Assembly: GCA_016858145.1 (NCBI GenBank)
Contig: JAEHOE010000108.1
Span: 124,001 to 188,000, forward strand
DNA: 64,000 nt
Direction of reading: 5' to 3'
From: Edaphochlamys debaryana
Lineage: Eukaryota; Chlorophyta; Chlorophyceae; Chlamydomonadales
The notes under the pieces are model-generated. The model saw only the letters and a list, made by a program, of their open reading frames with translations, was not told the DNA's origin and did no database searches. The translations under genes were made by a program, and so were the position numbers. This document shows positions 1 to 13,200 of the stretch, one piece after another; the first letter of the stretch is position 1; each line of letters starts with the position of its first letter.

Positions 1-2990
1 ATCGCGATAAGGCAGGTATCGCGCACGGCCACACAGGATTGTGCTGTCGGAAACAGCAACCGCGGATGGAATCGCGCGACCCATCTCCACGAGGACGGTC
101 TCCCCCGTCGAGAGTGTTTCGCGTCTGCCACAGCATCTAGACGGCTTTCACCAGTGCGCTGAGGGGTAAGCTTTCTGTCCACCCCGCCGGCCTCTCGCTA
201 ACACGCACGCCAGTGAAAGCCACTGCCCCGATACTCCTTGTCCCACTTCCCAGTGACTCACTTCTTGCTTCTAGCTGCCATGCGCCTGCCGCCAGTAGTA
301 ATACGCAAAGCGCCGAGGGCCGCATGTTGCAATGCTTGATACCCACGTCTATAGTATCTGTGACGTGTTTAAGTCAAGCTATGCGAGTGCTTCCACGAGA
401 CTATTGCAGTATAATCAAGCTCGTCGGTCTCGCACACCAAGTTCCGAGGTCCGGTTGTGTGCGGAGGTGGGCGCCAGTCGCCAACGCCGGGCCACCTCGC
501 TCGCGATCGCGATTGCCGCGCGAAATGAACGAAGGCACTATGCTATGGAGCGACGGTTGTCGCGGCGTTCGGGCACCGGCCACTCGTAGGGGCTGGCGGA
601 GGGTCACACTAACGGTCGCTAACGGTCGACACGTCGAGGCGGACATGGTAGCCGTTTCGGCGACAACGAGTGCTACTAGGCGCTGGACAATGTGCGCAGT
701 CGCGCTAAACCTGCGATACAATCTGCATATACCTGTAGGGCGGGGCGTTTCAGCACCACGAAGCCCTTCATTTGCCTCAATCCAGCAGTCCCCCGGTTCC
801 CCCCTGGGTCAATGCAAAGTGTGGCTAGCCGGGTCTAACCCCCCAGGGATCCCCGAGATTAAAGCAAAGTACAATGAAGCGCAATGCACGACGGCACGCT
901 CCCCGATCCCCGGGGTATGCTGTGGGCCTGCGGTCCACACCTCACTGTGCTGTGGCGCAGGGTACCGTGAGCTATGTCAGCACGTTCGGGAACTGCGGAC
1001 GGGCCGGGCAAGAACGCAAGAACACCCGCCCATGCCAGCGGCTTACAGGACCCTAAGAGAGCAAAATTCCATGCGGCCTTACGCGGGCATGTGGCCACTT
1101 GACCGAAGACCCGTGACCCTCTCAAGCATCCTACATATGTCGCCCGAAACCGCAAGGGGCCAAGGGCCCATCGTGCGGATTTCTCTTTGGTCCTAGCTCG
1201 ACCGTCTCTCGTCCCCTTCATTTTAAATCCGAGCTATGCGAAAGCAACAGCACGCAGCAAGCCAACCTTCGTGCACATGTACCGAAAGTCATGGGCCCTT
1301 GAGGGGGTACTTCCTGAAACAGCCAAAAGCCAAGCCCCAGGAATATAGCAGCACTGGCCGGGATCCCAAGTGCATTCAACCTTCTTCACAATCATTAGCC
1401 CAGCCAAAGGGCACGTCAACCAACCGTGCGTACAGTCCAAAACGCCGTCCAGCCCGGGACCCTGCCCTAACACAGTTGCCAGCGCTCGGGCAAACGGTGT
1501 GCAGGAGCCCGTCGCCAGGGCTCAAAATCTCGCAGCCACTGCGGCTGTTAGGCCTCTGGCAAGTGGCAACATGCTATCCGCCTCTCTTTGTCGAGCACGA
1601 GTGGCCAGGGGTCGGAGCCACCGGGACAACTCGGGAGCGCAAGGCATGTGGTCCGTCGTCCGTGTGGGCGCCGGCGCCCAGCTGACCTTGCACCCAAGGC
1701 TTACTATGTGGAAAGGTGGCTGCTCTTTGACCGGCCCCAATCTGGCACGGACAGGAAGCAGGAAGGTGTGGTAGGACCTGGCGTCTCGACGCCCGACCTG
1801 ATCGGGAGCTGATCTCCGACGGCGCTCAAGGGCGGCGACATCGTGACCCACATCGCCACCCGACCGGCCAGCACTGAGGATGAGGAAGCTTGGCCCCCGC
1901 GGCCGCTGGCGGGACCTGGCAGGTGCAATCGGCGAAGTGGCCTGGGCCCCCTTCGGTAGGGATAGGTGGGGCTCTTGGCCAGTCTCCTCCTGCAGGCTGC
2001 GTTCGGTACCCAGAGGGTTCGCCGCAGCCGAGCTTTCCGGGGCTGGCCCCCCGGGCGATGCGACATGGACGGCTCTAGACTCCTCTGGAGGCTGCGGCCG
2101 GGTCCCAGCAGAGGCTCTGGCCCCCAGGTGATGCGACGAGAGGAGCAGCTGGGCCCCCACGGCCTTGCCTCATGAGGGAGCTGGCCTCCTTTTAGGAGTA
2201 CGGGCTGAGAAACAGGGCACTCGTGGGGAACGAAGGGCTGCTGCTGCTGTGGGTAGTCCAGCGTGCTTGCTGACGGGCAGGTGCTGGCTTGGATGTTGTC
2301 GTCTTGGACTTGAGTCGTACGTAGATGGGGTGGTTGCGGCACTCAGCGCCTCGTGGTGAGGCGCTGTTGCTTGGGCACAGCCTGGCTCCGGGCCGCCGAG
2401 GGGTGCCGCTGCGGTGGGGAGCAGCGGCTCTGGCGCTTGGAGTCCATGGCGGCCCGTTTGGCGGGCTCGCTGGTTGCCGCGTGAGGGTGAGGGTGGGGGC
2501 GCGCTTGGGACTTGGCGTCAGGTGCCCCCTTGGCCTTGTCTGAGGGGTGAGAAGCCAGGGGCGATGGGGAGGGCGCTGGTTAGACAGGTAGCAGACTGGA
2601 AGGTCAGGGATTCCCGCTTGGGAGCTCCCCGCGCCCAGCGTGTGTGTGTGTGCGCATCATCGACGCGCGCCTCGGGCGGTGGCGCTAGCAAGTGGGTCAT
2701 GTCCCAGACAACCGGGATGTCCTCATAAGACGAGACTTAGGTACGGGGCTGGTACGGGCTGGTCGCTGGTCGCTGCAGAGTGCTCTGCCCGGACTTCCGG
2801 CGCCGCATGTCGGAAGACTTTTACCGCCTCTTCCCGATACGCACCTTCTGCACCGTCGCTGGCTTGCGCTTGGACTGCCAGCACCAGGAGGAGCATCGGA
2901 GAGAGCGACCGAGGCATTCTCGCGCCGCTAGCGCTGAATCGAGTTCGATTGAGGCGGAATAGGAGCTGGAGCTAGCCGTGAGCAATTGAG
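1..2990. other. No supported gene
   Basis: I see no convincing gene here. The open frames, the longest being a plus-strand frame at 213-1196, show no recognisable motif, no steady codon preference and no matching frame elsewhere in the window. Short GC-rich segments recur loosely; for example, similar Gly/Ala-GC stretches ending in GCGATGCGAC or GTGATGCGAC occur near 2,045 and 2,120. A TG/GT run lies near 2,638-2,652. The stretch could hold the far 3' flank of the pherophorin-like gene to its right or exons too short to recognise. Confidence 0.5.
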
Positions 2991-2996
2991 GTCAGG

Positions 2997-3194
2997 TCAG
3001 GTGCTGTGAAGGTTGCGTCTGTGTCCGTGTATGCAGGCTGAGGAGATGTGGAGCCCGCGCAAGGCTTGCATGAATTCGGGGTTGTCGTACAACCACGCGG
3101 GTTTCTCGTCAAGCTGCTTTTGCGAGAGCAGCATAACACAGTTGGGACAAAGCAACGACGGGCTATCGCCACACCTTGAATCTGGTGTGAGCAC
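2997..3194 (-). CDS. Unrecognised short open segment, possible terminal exon
   Basis: A 65-codon minus-strand frame stands out from its surroundings because its codons and amino-acid mix look protein-like. It contains a CPNC pair, a KQLDEKPAWLYDNPEF segment and a C-terminal ISSACIHGHRRN stretch before a TGA. I do not recognise the family. No start codon or upstream partner exon can be defended, so it may be a terminal exon, a fragment of a mobile element, or chance. Confidence 0.25.
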   Translation of the reverse strand: MLTPDSRCGDSPSLLCPNCVMLLSQKQLDEKPAWLYDNPEFMQALRGLHISSACIHGHRRNLHST

Positions 3195-3261
3195 ATGCTA
3201 GCGCCGACGGCGTCCACCCGTCCCGCCCTCACGGCCGCCCCCAAGCCCAGGCCTGCCCAGC

Positions 3262-3660
3262 GCTTCCCGCTCGCCCCCCCCACGACGCCCTTGCCCCGAG
3301 CCATACAGGCCTCTGGCCCCAAGGGCCCTGGTCTCGACGCTGAGGGACGGCCACGGACAGCCTTAGTTGACTTACCGGTGACCAGCCCCGCCACTCGCCC
3401 CGGCGCCCAGGGCGTCCCGCTCGCCGCAAGCCATGGACGTCCGGCCTCAGGGCCCCAACCCCTGCGTCCCGTCGCTCGCGCCGAGACATGCAGACCCTGG
3501 GTGCCCCTGGGGCCAGGGCCTAAGGTGCTCACGTCCAGGGCTCGAAGCCCCGTAGGGCGTCCCAGCTCGCCCTCGCGCCGGGGAGCCATGCAGGGCCTCG
3601 GGGCCCCAGGACCCTGGCGCCTGCGCCCAGACCTCAGGGACGGCCGCAGACGGGGCTGGG
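3262..3660. repeat. Degenerate tandem repeat, about 145-bp period
   Basis: Three diverged units begin near 3,262, 3,411 and 3,553. Each starts with a CCCGCTCGCC-like block, passes through a GAGCCATGCAGG-like block, then GGCCCCAGGACCCTGG-like sequence, and two end in a CTCAGGGACGGCC-like block. Spacings are about 149 and 142 bp. No coding function is evident. Confidence 0.45.
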
Positions 3661-3734
3661 CGGCTGGCCGGGGTAGTGGTCTTGCGTTCCGGACCGAACC
3701 AGCTCTGGCAACAATTGGGGGCTCGGCGACCTGA

Positions 3735-4448
3735 CCATCAGTAGAAACTTGCAATCCTTGTCCCCTTGCCCTTTCCTAGCACCCGTGGGGCAATTCAGAA
3801 TCGGACAATCCGCCCTCACCCACCCATCACCGGCCAGGCGCAGCCCTTCGGCACGCCCCCTCCCTCAATCTCGACAACACAACGCGTTCCAATGCAACAA
3901 CAGGGCACATGATGAATCACGTGCTTGCGAATGAGTGCCCAGGAGAAATGTCCTTGATGCCAACTGTGCCAAAACAGCCAATGCAATGCGCCCGTAATAG
4001 GGCCTGCCGCAATGAGGCAGCCTGCTAGGATGCCGCCTTTATATATGTATGCACATGCCTCAACTGCACGACTGCTCTATTTAAGTGAATACAAGCGCAA
4101 GGACCTGCACCATGCCACTGGGGATTACTGTACCTTAAGCACCCCCTACATGCGCTATGTTGCACAAGTATGATTCAGGACACCGCCAGTCCAGCCGGAT
4201 ACAGCCCACCGACACATGCATGTCCAAATCTCCACTTCAACCAACCAGTCGCTCGCATCCTCGCGTCATCCCTGCGCTTCAACCTCCGCATCCTGCTGCC
4301 GGCGCCAGACGTCCCCCGGCTCACATCCGCCAAATGCGCAAGCGCGCCCCCTCGTCCCAACCAATGAGGACCATGCAGTTCACCGTAAGACCATAAGTCA
4401 GCGACACGTTGCCGCCAAACATCCGTGCTTGAGCGATGCGCCTTAGGC
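3735..4448. other. 3' flank of pherophorin-like gene A
   Basis: This AT-richer stretch lies just downstream of the minus-strand stop at 4,449 and probably contains the 3' UTR. I do not see the TGTAA poly-A signal usual in Chlamydomonas on the minus strand here. No other feature is supported. Confidence 0.4.
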
Positions 4449-7400
4449 TTAGAACCGGTTGGCATAGTAGGTGGGGCAGCATTTCTCGCTTGCGTCGTAC
4501 AGCGCCGTCCAGATGAAACCTGTGCCATCCACGGGCTGAGTCTCCCACACGCCCCACTGGAATGGGCAGGGGAAGAGGGGCGGCACAAGAGGAGGAAGGA
4601 CGGGTCAGGTGCTATGGGGGTGGCCGGGGTTGAGGCACGGGCGCAGGCCGAGGGCTGGTGTCGGGGGAGGTGCCGAGACCTGCCGTTGGCCTGCTCCCGA
4701 CCCAATTCACTACAGGTTCCAGTAGACCTGCCCTGCCCTTTCAACACAGGCCGTATACCGGTTATTCGCCTGACAAGGTTAGGATGCCAAGGGCGCGGCG
4801 GTTGCTTAATGACTCACGGCGTCTGGATCGCGGGCAAAGCACACCATGGGCGCACGTGTGTCCACGTCATCCAGGCTCAGGCCCAGGCCCGAGGCAAACA
4901 TTGCGTTGTCCCCCGTAGGGCCCCACGTGACTGCAGTACAAGCAGAAAGGATGCAGGCAGGGCAGCGGTTAGTCACAGGTGACTAAGACCAACTGCAGCC
5001 AGAGGACGAGGTGGAGGAGGAGGAGTGGCGCCTGGCGTTCGGCGCGTCCGGCTACAGCTCCGTACTCACGGTGGACGTACGGAAGTGTACGGCACTCACC
5101 TGTCAGGGGCTTGAGCTCGTACTCGCCCGCGGCGTTCTTGATCCGCAGCCAGACGCCCCTGTCGAACATCATCTTGTTTGCGTCGTCATCCCACATCCAG
5201 AATGAAACCTTGTCGAGCGTCGACACGGCGGCACAAGACGACTGTCGGGACGGACGGGGGCGGCGGGGTACAGTAAGACTCTGGAACCTGGGCGCTTAGG
5301 GTTTGTGGCGTGCGTTGACCCTTTGGGAATCGAAGCCTCGTCACCACACATCGCTAGAAGAAGGCCTGCATCGACGAGCAGCCACCGGCGGAGCGACCCT
5401 CTATCCCCAGAGTGGAGCACAGATCCCCCGCGTGTTGCTCCTCCTCGCTCCCTTGGCGCCCGCCAGGGGCACACCAACCCAGGCCCGCTGGCTGGCTTAC
5501 GCTTTCGTCCTTAGGCGCCGTCACGTTGATATGGATGCAGTCCAGAGATACCTTGGTTCCGTCGGCCTGAGGCGGGATTCGATATTGGGGTGCCGGAAGT
5601 CAACTCAGGGGGTAGCTGGACTGGTGAGTTGTGCTGCGAAAGGAGGAGACCCCAACCCTCTGCAACAGGGTATCTGTGGGGTGTGAGCGTAAGGGGATGC
5701 GCGCGCGGGTGGCGGCTGCCAAGCTAAGGGGGACATGGGCCGTAGGCGGGGTCCCACACCCAAAACTCGGAAACTGCCGACTGGGTCCCGGATCCATAGC
5801 CGTACACGGATACATATTCAGATCCCAAGATATCTCACCAGATCCACGTCCTTCACCACCTCCATGTAGGGATCCACGGCGAAGGGGGTGGCGCCCATCT
5901 CTTCAACGCAGCTGCGTGCAGGGGGGATGAGACAGAGTGTCAGGCCAGCTCGGGACCCCACCCACCGAGGTTGCTGGAGTCCACATCCCAGTCCTGGGCT
6001 GGGGTAAAGGTTCCTACCCGACCCCCCAGCACCCACACTTCAAAACCACGACCTGCTTCTCGCCACCTCCTTGGCAACCTAGCGAGCACGTGTCGCGGCC
6101 CTTTCAAGCCATTCAATCACTCACTCCGAGTTGGGGAAGTCGGGGATGTCGTTACCCAGGTTCCAGTCCTTGTCGAGACCGCAGTACAAAGGCAGGGTCG
6201 CATCAATCTGGGCATGGCGCCGGGCGTTTGGGAAGTTGGTAGCAGGATACAGGACCTTGTCAACAATGTAGGCATGAGCAACCTCCATGTGACTCCACGT
6301 GTGACGGAATACGGTGGACCGTATCCGGCCCGTTACACTTCATTCTTGAATTGGCTTAGCCAGTTGGATAACAGAGGCCACCGGCGCAGCATCCCAAACA
6401 CGCGATGCCTGTGCAGGGGACGACGACCGCGTGCCACCCCCTGACTAAGGACTCCCACGGTCACCTGCCCGCCGGCCGCAACCCTGTAGAGCGGCATGCC
6501 TAAGCGGGCAGCGTACGCGTGTCCCCCGCCCACCCGCCTGCCCCAACCCCACCCGCCTGCACACCCCAACCCGCCTGCCCCAACCCCACCCTCCTGCACA
6601 CCCCCCACCCGCCTGCCCCACGCACCGGCATGCACGTGGTGTCGGGCTTGTCCGAGTTGGGCATTGCGGTGGTGAGGCGGGCCGTGCTGTTCCACATGCC
6701 CATGGGACACTGTGAAGGGAGGTGGCAGGGGAAAGGGAAAGGACAGGGAAGGGAAAGGGAGGCAAGGGGGGGCAAAGGGAACGGGGGGAGGGGTAAGGCT
6801 ACAGGACGCGCGTCGTAACATGGAGTTGTGCGTGGACCGTGCTCTTCAACAAGGCCATGGAGAGAGGCGGGGGGGCAGGAGGGAGAGGAAGAGGGAAGGT
6901 GGCAAAAGCACGTCTGCCGCCGCCCCCCCAAAGACCGCTCCCGTGAACAGGGCGTCATCCAGGGGCTGCATGCAGCCCAGCCCTTTTGCTGAAAGGCGCT
7001 ACGAAAGAGCACATGCCGTCCAGCAGCGCCTCACCGAGTCGTCTGTGTTGCCGAAGAGTCCGTGGAAAGTCAGGACCTGGTCCATTAGCCACCTGCGAGG
7101 CGCGTGGGGAGGAAAGGCAGCTCAGATGACACTACCGTCAGACGACAGCGCCTACGGAACTTGTGCGCAAAGCCCACCCGTCTGCTCCCATTCCGCGCTG
7201 GCATTCACACCAAAAGCACATTCACAACACAAGAGGGACATCTCAGCTGTAACCAATGCTCACAGCTTGTGTACGGCCGCTGCTTGTGTACAGCCGCTGC
7301 TTGTGTACGGCCGCTGCTGCTGCCCCCAACCCGCTGCTGCTGCCCCCAACCCGCCCCCGCACCGGTTGCTCTTCTGAGCCGCCGCCCACAGGTCGGCGCC

Positions 7401-8921
7401 CAAGAGGTCGCTGGTGACGTTGCCGCACACGCGCAGAGTGGTGCGCGAGCACCGGACCGTGTCGAATCCCGCGAGTGTGATGTTTGCCGTGAAGAGGCGG
7501 TCGGGGCTGTCATAGTCAAAGGGCATGGTCAGGGAAGCGGCCAGCGAGTCCTGCGGGGCGGCGGCACGGAGGACAGTGGCACCGCGTGGTAACGTGCAAG
7601 GCAACGTGCGGCCCAGGGAGGAATAGGGCACCGAGCATGGGAGCACATCCGATGGGGTATTCAGCATCCAGCCAGCTGCTCCGCGCCTAGGGAGGCCCAG
7701 AGGGATGCACGCGAGGCGCCGGCGTTCATTCGTTCTGGGAATGGACGGAGCGGGCTTCCCTACCTGGGCCAGGGCGCAGCATGTGGCGTACATGTTGTCC
7801 GCTGTGTTCGCGGACCAGCCCTCGTAGGCACACGACTTGTAGCTGCGGGGTGGGAGAGCGCGGAGGGATACCATAGAGTGTTGGGGTGTGAGTGCGGGAG
7901 CTGGGGAAGCGTGGGTAAGACGGACCGGTGCGGGCAAGGCACGTGTACGCACACAGCCATCACACCAAGAACACGACATGCACAGACCCAGAGCATGACA
8001 CGCACAGCACACGCTCAGCACAGCACAGCACAGCACAGGCCCGCTTGCCTGAGCCAGTTCCATGTAGCGGAAGAGCTGGTATTGTCCGGACCCGTGATGT
8101 CCAGAATGAAGCACGTCTCACACGTTTCGAGGGCACGACCGGGCGCGGCGGGGGCAATGGGCGGGCGCGCGGGGGGCTGAGGTCCGGGAGGGGGCAGGGT
8201 GGGACGGGGTGCAATTTTGTTGGTTGGATGGTGGTGGTCACTAAGAGCACCGCATTGGCTCCGTCACCGCTCGCATAAGTTAATGCCTCCTGAGTTTGCT
8301 TCATCCGCTTCGTCACACTCACGCGAGAAGGGGTAGCGGGCCGTTTGGGAGGGCGCGGCGGGGGCGGCGGGGGGAGCTGGGGCAGGCGGGGTATCTCCGG
8401 GTACTCCGGAGAAACCCGGCGTGGGGGTGGCCGCTTGGTCGGCGGCGGCGCGAAGCCGAACCTTGACTTGAAGCGCCGGCCGTAAGCACTGCCTGCAGGG
8501 TGGAAAGCAGCCGCAGTTAGAGTCGGGTGGGGAAGGACGGGGAGAGAGGAGTGGCCCTCGTGAGCCGGCCGGTGGGGCAGGGTGGGGTTGCCCGCAACAG
8601 AGTTGGGGGGTCGGTGCGCGCGGTTTGGGGCGCGGGGTGTGGGCGCCGGCGGTCCGGTCAGCAAATATCCCGTCACGCGCAACATCACCGCCACGCGCCC
8701 AAGATCAGTGCTCCGCATCTCCCTCTACGCTTATGAACGTGATCTAGGAGGCGCAGCAAAGAGGCACCCTAGTGCTCTCCGCGAGATGAACGCTTTGGCT
8801 CTATCGGCGTGGTGCGCGTTACCACTGCCGTATGATGAAACGCACCTGCTGATGCGGAGCTAGCGCAGAGGAGTAAAGCCATGGCCGCGAGGCTCAGCAA
8901 TGCTCCCCTTAATATCGCCAT
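4449..8921 (-). CDS. Pherophorin-like secreted glycoprotein A (13 exons)
   Basis: Predicted exons, in transcript order: 8921-8846, 8492-8323, 8176-8049, 7842-7764, 7550-7390, 7092-7035, 6709-6626, 6207-6125 (start uncertain), 5911-5839, 5566-5501, 5241-5100, 4930-4818, 4535-4449. They join in phase to about 439 aa. Residues 1-25 are a signal peptide (MAILRGALLSLAAMALLLCA). A short Pro/Arg-rich stalk follows, then Cys-rich segments: [48 protein letters not shown] and the terminal CCPTYYANRF. The WGPTGDN block, the AP(M)VCF block and the CCP ending resemble the pherophorin domain, but the match is by memory only. Pherophorins are hydroxyproline-rich extracellular-matrix proteins of volvocine algae. 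Intron 3 appears to use a GC donor. Paralogue B lies directly upstream with the same exon order and ending, so this is a tandem duplication. Family assignment is moderate; the exon structure is well supported by the comparison. Confidence 0.75.
6527..6620. repeat. C-rich tandem repeat in an intron of gene A
   Basis: About 40-bp units built from CCCGCCTGCCCCAACCCCAC blocks repeat roughly twice. They lie directly next to the splice donor of exon 7 (exon end at 6,626). The array is intronic. Confidence 0.6.
7265..7354. repeat. 17-bp tandem repeat in an intron of gene A
   Basis: Three 17-bp copies of GCTTGTGTACGGCCGCT (the middle one with one change) are followed by two copies of GCTGCTGCCCCCAACCC. 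The array is in the intron after exon 5 of gene A. Confidence 0.7.
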
Positions 8922-10204
8922 CTTGCGAGCTACGCTTGTCCGCTTTTGATGAGAGCACGCGACTTGGCCGTGTGGCCCACACTACGGGACGTCTCTCAGT
9001 AATTAGCAAAAGGCCTCCGCAACCGTGCCTGCGAACCTAACCGCTACCACTGCGCTGTCGTGTGTAATGGCGGCAGTAGCACGCAGGCGGGGCCAAAGTC
9101 TCTAGGGCTGTGGCCAAACCATCTTCGCGCGCCCAAGCGTGTCCGGAGGCGCGAAAGCCTCGTACGGATGCGGCCACACCGATGCAATTGCTCGGCCCGT
9201 CGCACTCGGCAACCCTCGGCAACCCACAACCCCTCGTGCATGGGCGGCCAACGTAAGAAGACATTCTAGCCCGAATACTTAAGAGACAGCGCGCTCTCCC
9301 GGTTCCGACCCTTCCCGTTCCTGCGCGTTGCACCCTGCCCGTCAATACCCGTAGCGGTCCGGACAGGTCCGCAACTCCACACATGAAGAACAGCCCTTGA
9401 AGAGCGCACACGCACCCGGTGCAGCCGCCTCCAACCTCGTATCTCTGGAAGTCTAGGTCCGCGCTGTGCCTCCGCCTCCCAAATGCGCATCACGAGTCCG
9501 AATACGGAGTCAGTTGCCCCCCGTTCAAGCCACATGCCGTCAGGTGTTCATCCACGGATCTGCGCAACGCATGCGAAATCATCCTTGCCTACCTGGCCTG
9601 AACCTAAGCCCTTTCGTGCTTCGGAGACATCTCTCCACACTTCCAAAGAGGGCCCCGCGGCACGGTGGGGCCGTCCAGAAGCGCCCCGGGAATGCCCCCC
9701 CACACACACACTGCGCCTTGTGTAAGAGTGAGGGGACGTTTCACGCAAAACAAGAGAAGCCCGTGGGCTGACACCGAGGAAAGAGAAGATCCCTGAAGAG
9801 TATTGCTTCCTCCTTGTCCCTCTCATGTGCCCCAGCCCTCGTCGGTCCATGCCCTACCCCTCCGCCTAGCCTTGATGCTCTGGGCCCACCCGACCCGACC
9901 AGACCATCAGGGGCTGGCGCTCCCGTGGACTTCACCCCTGGGCTGCGATGCTCCTCTAACTGACGCGAATCCGCATCCACAGCACCGCGTGGACCCTCCA
10001 CGGTACTCCAGGTGCGGATAGCCTGGGGCCCAGCGCCCCTTCCACAGCACGTTGGTGCCGCAAGGGCAGCTGCCGACAGCTCCGGGGGATCCCAACTGAA
10101 TCCAGGCGGCTGCCGTGCAGTGCACGCTGCTTGCCTGCTGCATGCCGCAAGCTCAACCCAGGCTGTGACTCGTGCGGCAGTGGCCGCTGGTTGCGCTCTG
10201 GCGC
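8922..10204. other. Intergenic region between the tandem pherophorin-like genes
   Basis: This holds the promoter and 5' UTR of gene A (start at 8,921) at its left edge and the 3' flank of gene B (stop at 10,205) at its right edge. No open frame here has support. I see no clear TATA box. Confidence 0.5.
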
Positions 10205-13200
10205 TCAAAACCGGTTCGAGTAGTATGTCTGTTGAACGGGAGGCAGGGGACGGGCTGAGGGGCAGGGCTAGGGAGGCGTCCGCACCGGCTATTCGGAGTG
10301 CACTTCTAGGCCTCAAAGCCTGTCTGGGGCCGGCCGATGAGTAGCGAGGCACCTTGGTGTCAAGTCCAACGCCTCTTGCATCCCCGAGTCCCCGACCCGT
10401 TCCGTGACCTACCGGGCAGCACGCCCCGCTGCTGTCGTACAGTGCTGACCACACGAAGCCCGTCACATCCGCCTGCGGGTGCCGAACACGGGTGCACATG
10501 TTAGCGTGCCGTCGAATGGATCAGCACCCGCCGGGCCATGCCACCCGACCCACATTGTTCCGCGCAACCTACTCTCTCAGGCCCTGCCTGCCCTCATGGC
10601 CCCGCCGTTAGCGTTTCAATCCGTTCCCATGGCTCCTGCCCACCCACCGTCTGTGCCTGCCACACGTTGTCCAGCGGGTCGGTGTGCGCGAAGCACACCT
10701 GCGGCTTCAGCGCGGCCATGTCCGCACGTTTAAGGCCCAGCCCTGACAGCACTAGCACATTTTCACCGAGCGGCCCCCAGGACACTGCGGGTAAGCAAGG
10801 AGCCGGGCGCAGGGTAGGGTTTAGATTTAAAAGCGCTGGAAGCTCTTGTTAGTGTGAGTATCGGCTCTGCTGCTGCCGATCTGGCGACCCGTTTCCAACG
10901 GCGCAGCTCGCGCGGGACCCTTGCTGCCCAGCGCGCTCCAACCCGCACGCCTGCCACTCGCCTGTAAGCGGTCGTGTCGTGTATGCGCCGCTCTTGGCAT
11001 CCACCGTACGGAGTACGACACCCTGGTCGAAGTACCCCCGGTGGAAGTCGTCGTCGTACATCCAGAAGTGTACGACATCAAGGGTCGTGACGCGGCCACA
11101 GGCGGACTGTCAGGGGCGGCGAGGGACGCGGGGCGGCGGGGGGGGGGGCAGGCTGGCGTTGGGTAAGACGGACGCTAAGCCCACGCCCCTCAGCGCCTCA
11201 CCTGTTTTGAAGGCGCGGCAGACAAACGCACCGACACCGATCGGGCACCATATGGCGAGGCCAGAGCCCTAAACCCCGTGCCGCACACCTTTACTTACGC
11301 TCGTGTCATTTGGCTGTACGGCAACCAGGTTGACGCAGTCCAACGTCAGCTCCTCCCCCGGAACGACCTCCATGTACGGCTCGGCGGCGAAGGGGGTGGC
11401 CCCAACGCTCTGGTCACAGCTGCAGTTGCGGTCAAGGGGGGACAACAGCGGGTTAAGTAGGTCACAAGGTTGGGCTGAGGTTGGGCTGAGGTTGGGATAA
11501 GGAGCTGGAGCAGTCCCCGCAGTCCCCCCGCTCCCGGTCCCAGTCTCACTCGTCGTTGGGGAAAGGCAGCACAGCGCCGCTGTACCACAGAGTGCGGTCC
11601 GCGCCACACTGTGGGATCGGAGTGGGGTTTGCGGGGCGGAAGCGTCACATGCGAGCGGCGAGATAGGAGCGTATTGTCCAAGCCCCTTGCCGGGTGCCAT
11701 GTCGCCAGTGGAATCCCTGGCTTCGTGCCTCCCTCCCCCCCTGCCGGCCCGGCCGCCGCCCCCACCCCTGCATGCGCCCTGCCTGCAGGGGCGGCACCAC
11801 TGCCCCCTAACACACCCACCCATCGTGCACACCCTTGCACGCAGATGCTCCGTGTACACACGCACGCTTTACACCCTCAGCTCAAGCGAGCAGCCATTCA
11901 CACGCGCCTCACACGAGCAGCCCTTCACACCCGCCTTGCCTGCATGGGCAGCACCGAGTTGACGGGCATGCAGCTGCCGTCCGGCGCCCCAGTGTCAGGG
12001 TCCACCGTGGTGAGGCGGGCGGTGCTGTTCCACAGCCCCATGGGACACTGCGAGGGGAGGCGGCAGGGAAGGGGGGAAGGGCAGGCGAAGGGAGGGCAGA
12101 GGGAGGGCGTATGCCGCAGCCTCCCATCCGAGCAGCGGCCTAATCGGCCCACACAACCCTGCAGGCCGCGCGCAGCTGGAGCTAGCGCAGACGGCGCAAG
12201 AGCACGCTTGCTCTCCCTAGCCCCTCAGAACGCAGCCCAGGCCGCGCTCGGCACCGGCTCACCGAGGTGTCCGTGATTCCAAAAAGGTTCTGAAAGTTTC
12301 CGATGCGGTTGTTGAGCCAGTCAGTCATGTTGACGGCGGCTGTGAGCGCCGGGCCCAGCACCTGCAAGTCAAGGGCGGCAGCTCGAGGATGAGGATGAGG
12401 ATGAGGATGAGCACCGGAGGTGTCGCCACGGAGGCCGAAATGCCCTGACAGCCCTCAAGAGCGAGCCGTGCGCACCTCGCTCCGCACGGAGCCGCATATG
12501 CGCAGGCTGGTCCGGTCGCATGCCACGACATCGAAGCCGTCGAGCGTGAGGTTCACCGAGAGCGGGTCGAACGGGTTCTCATAGTCCTGGTGCAAGAGGG
12601 ACACATCAACGCGGGGGGGCATGTTGTCAGGGCGCGGGGGACCGCTTGAGGGTTGAAGCCGCCCCCGGACCCGTGCATACCCCACTCCACAAGCTACTTG
12701 AAGGCAAGCTCTGCCCGGTGACCACATCCTTCTCGTGTTCTGGCAGCTCTCACCGAGGCGTAGTCGAAGTTCTTAGCCAGATAGAACTCGGCCATCGAGC
12801 AACACGAATCGAACGCGTTCACCCCGGGCTGCGCTGACCAGCCCTCGAAGGCGCACGGCTTGTAGCTGCAAACACACGGGGGTGTTGGGAATGGGGGTGA
12901 GGGTGGGGTTGAGGAAGGCGGGTGGTGAGGGGAAGGATGGGGCATGTGGGAGGGGAAGAGGCACGGCACCACTCAATGAAGCCAGTGCAGCGCAGTGCTG
13001 GAGGTGGAGAGCTTGGGGAGCGGGGCCGCCCTCCGCTCGTTCCCAATCCTCTCTGCTCCTCCGCTCCTCGAACACATGCACAGGGTTGGCAGGCCCCTAT
13101 GCGTACATACCTCCGACTAGCGCTCTACAGGGCCATATGCCATGCCCTGACGGCCCTGTCCCCCAATCCTCTGGCCCACTTCCTCTAGTCCCAGCCTGCA

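Noticed and set aside
213..1196. 327-codon plus-strand open frame
   Set aside because: GC-rich DNA gives long open frames by chance. This one has no motif, no domain-like composition and no paralogue, and it overlaps other equally long frames.
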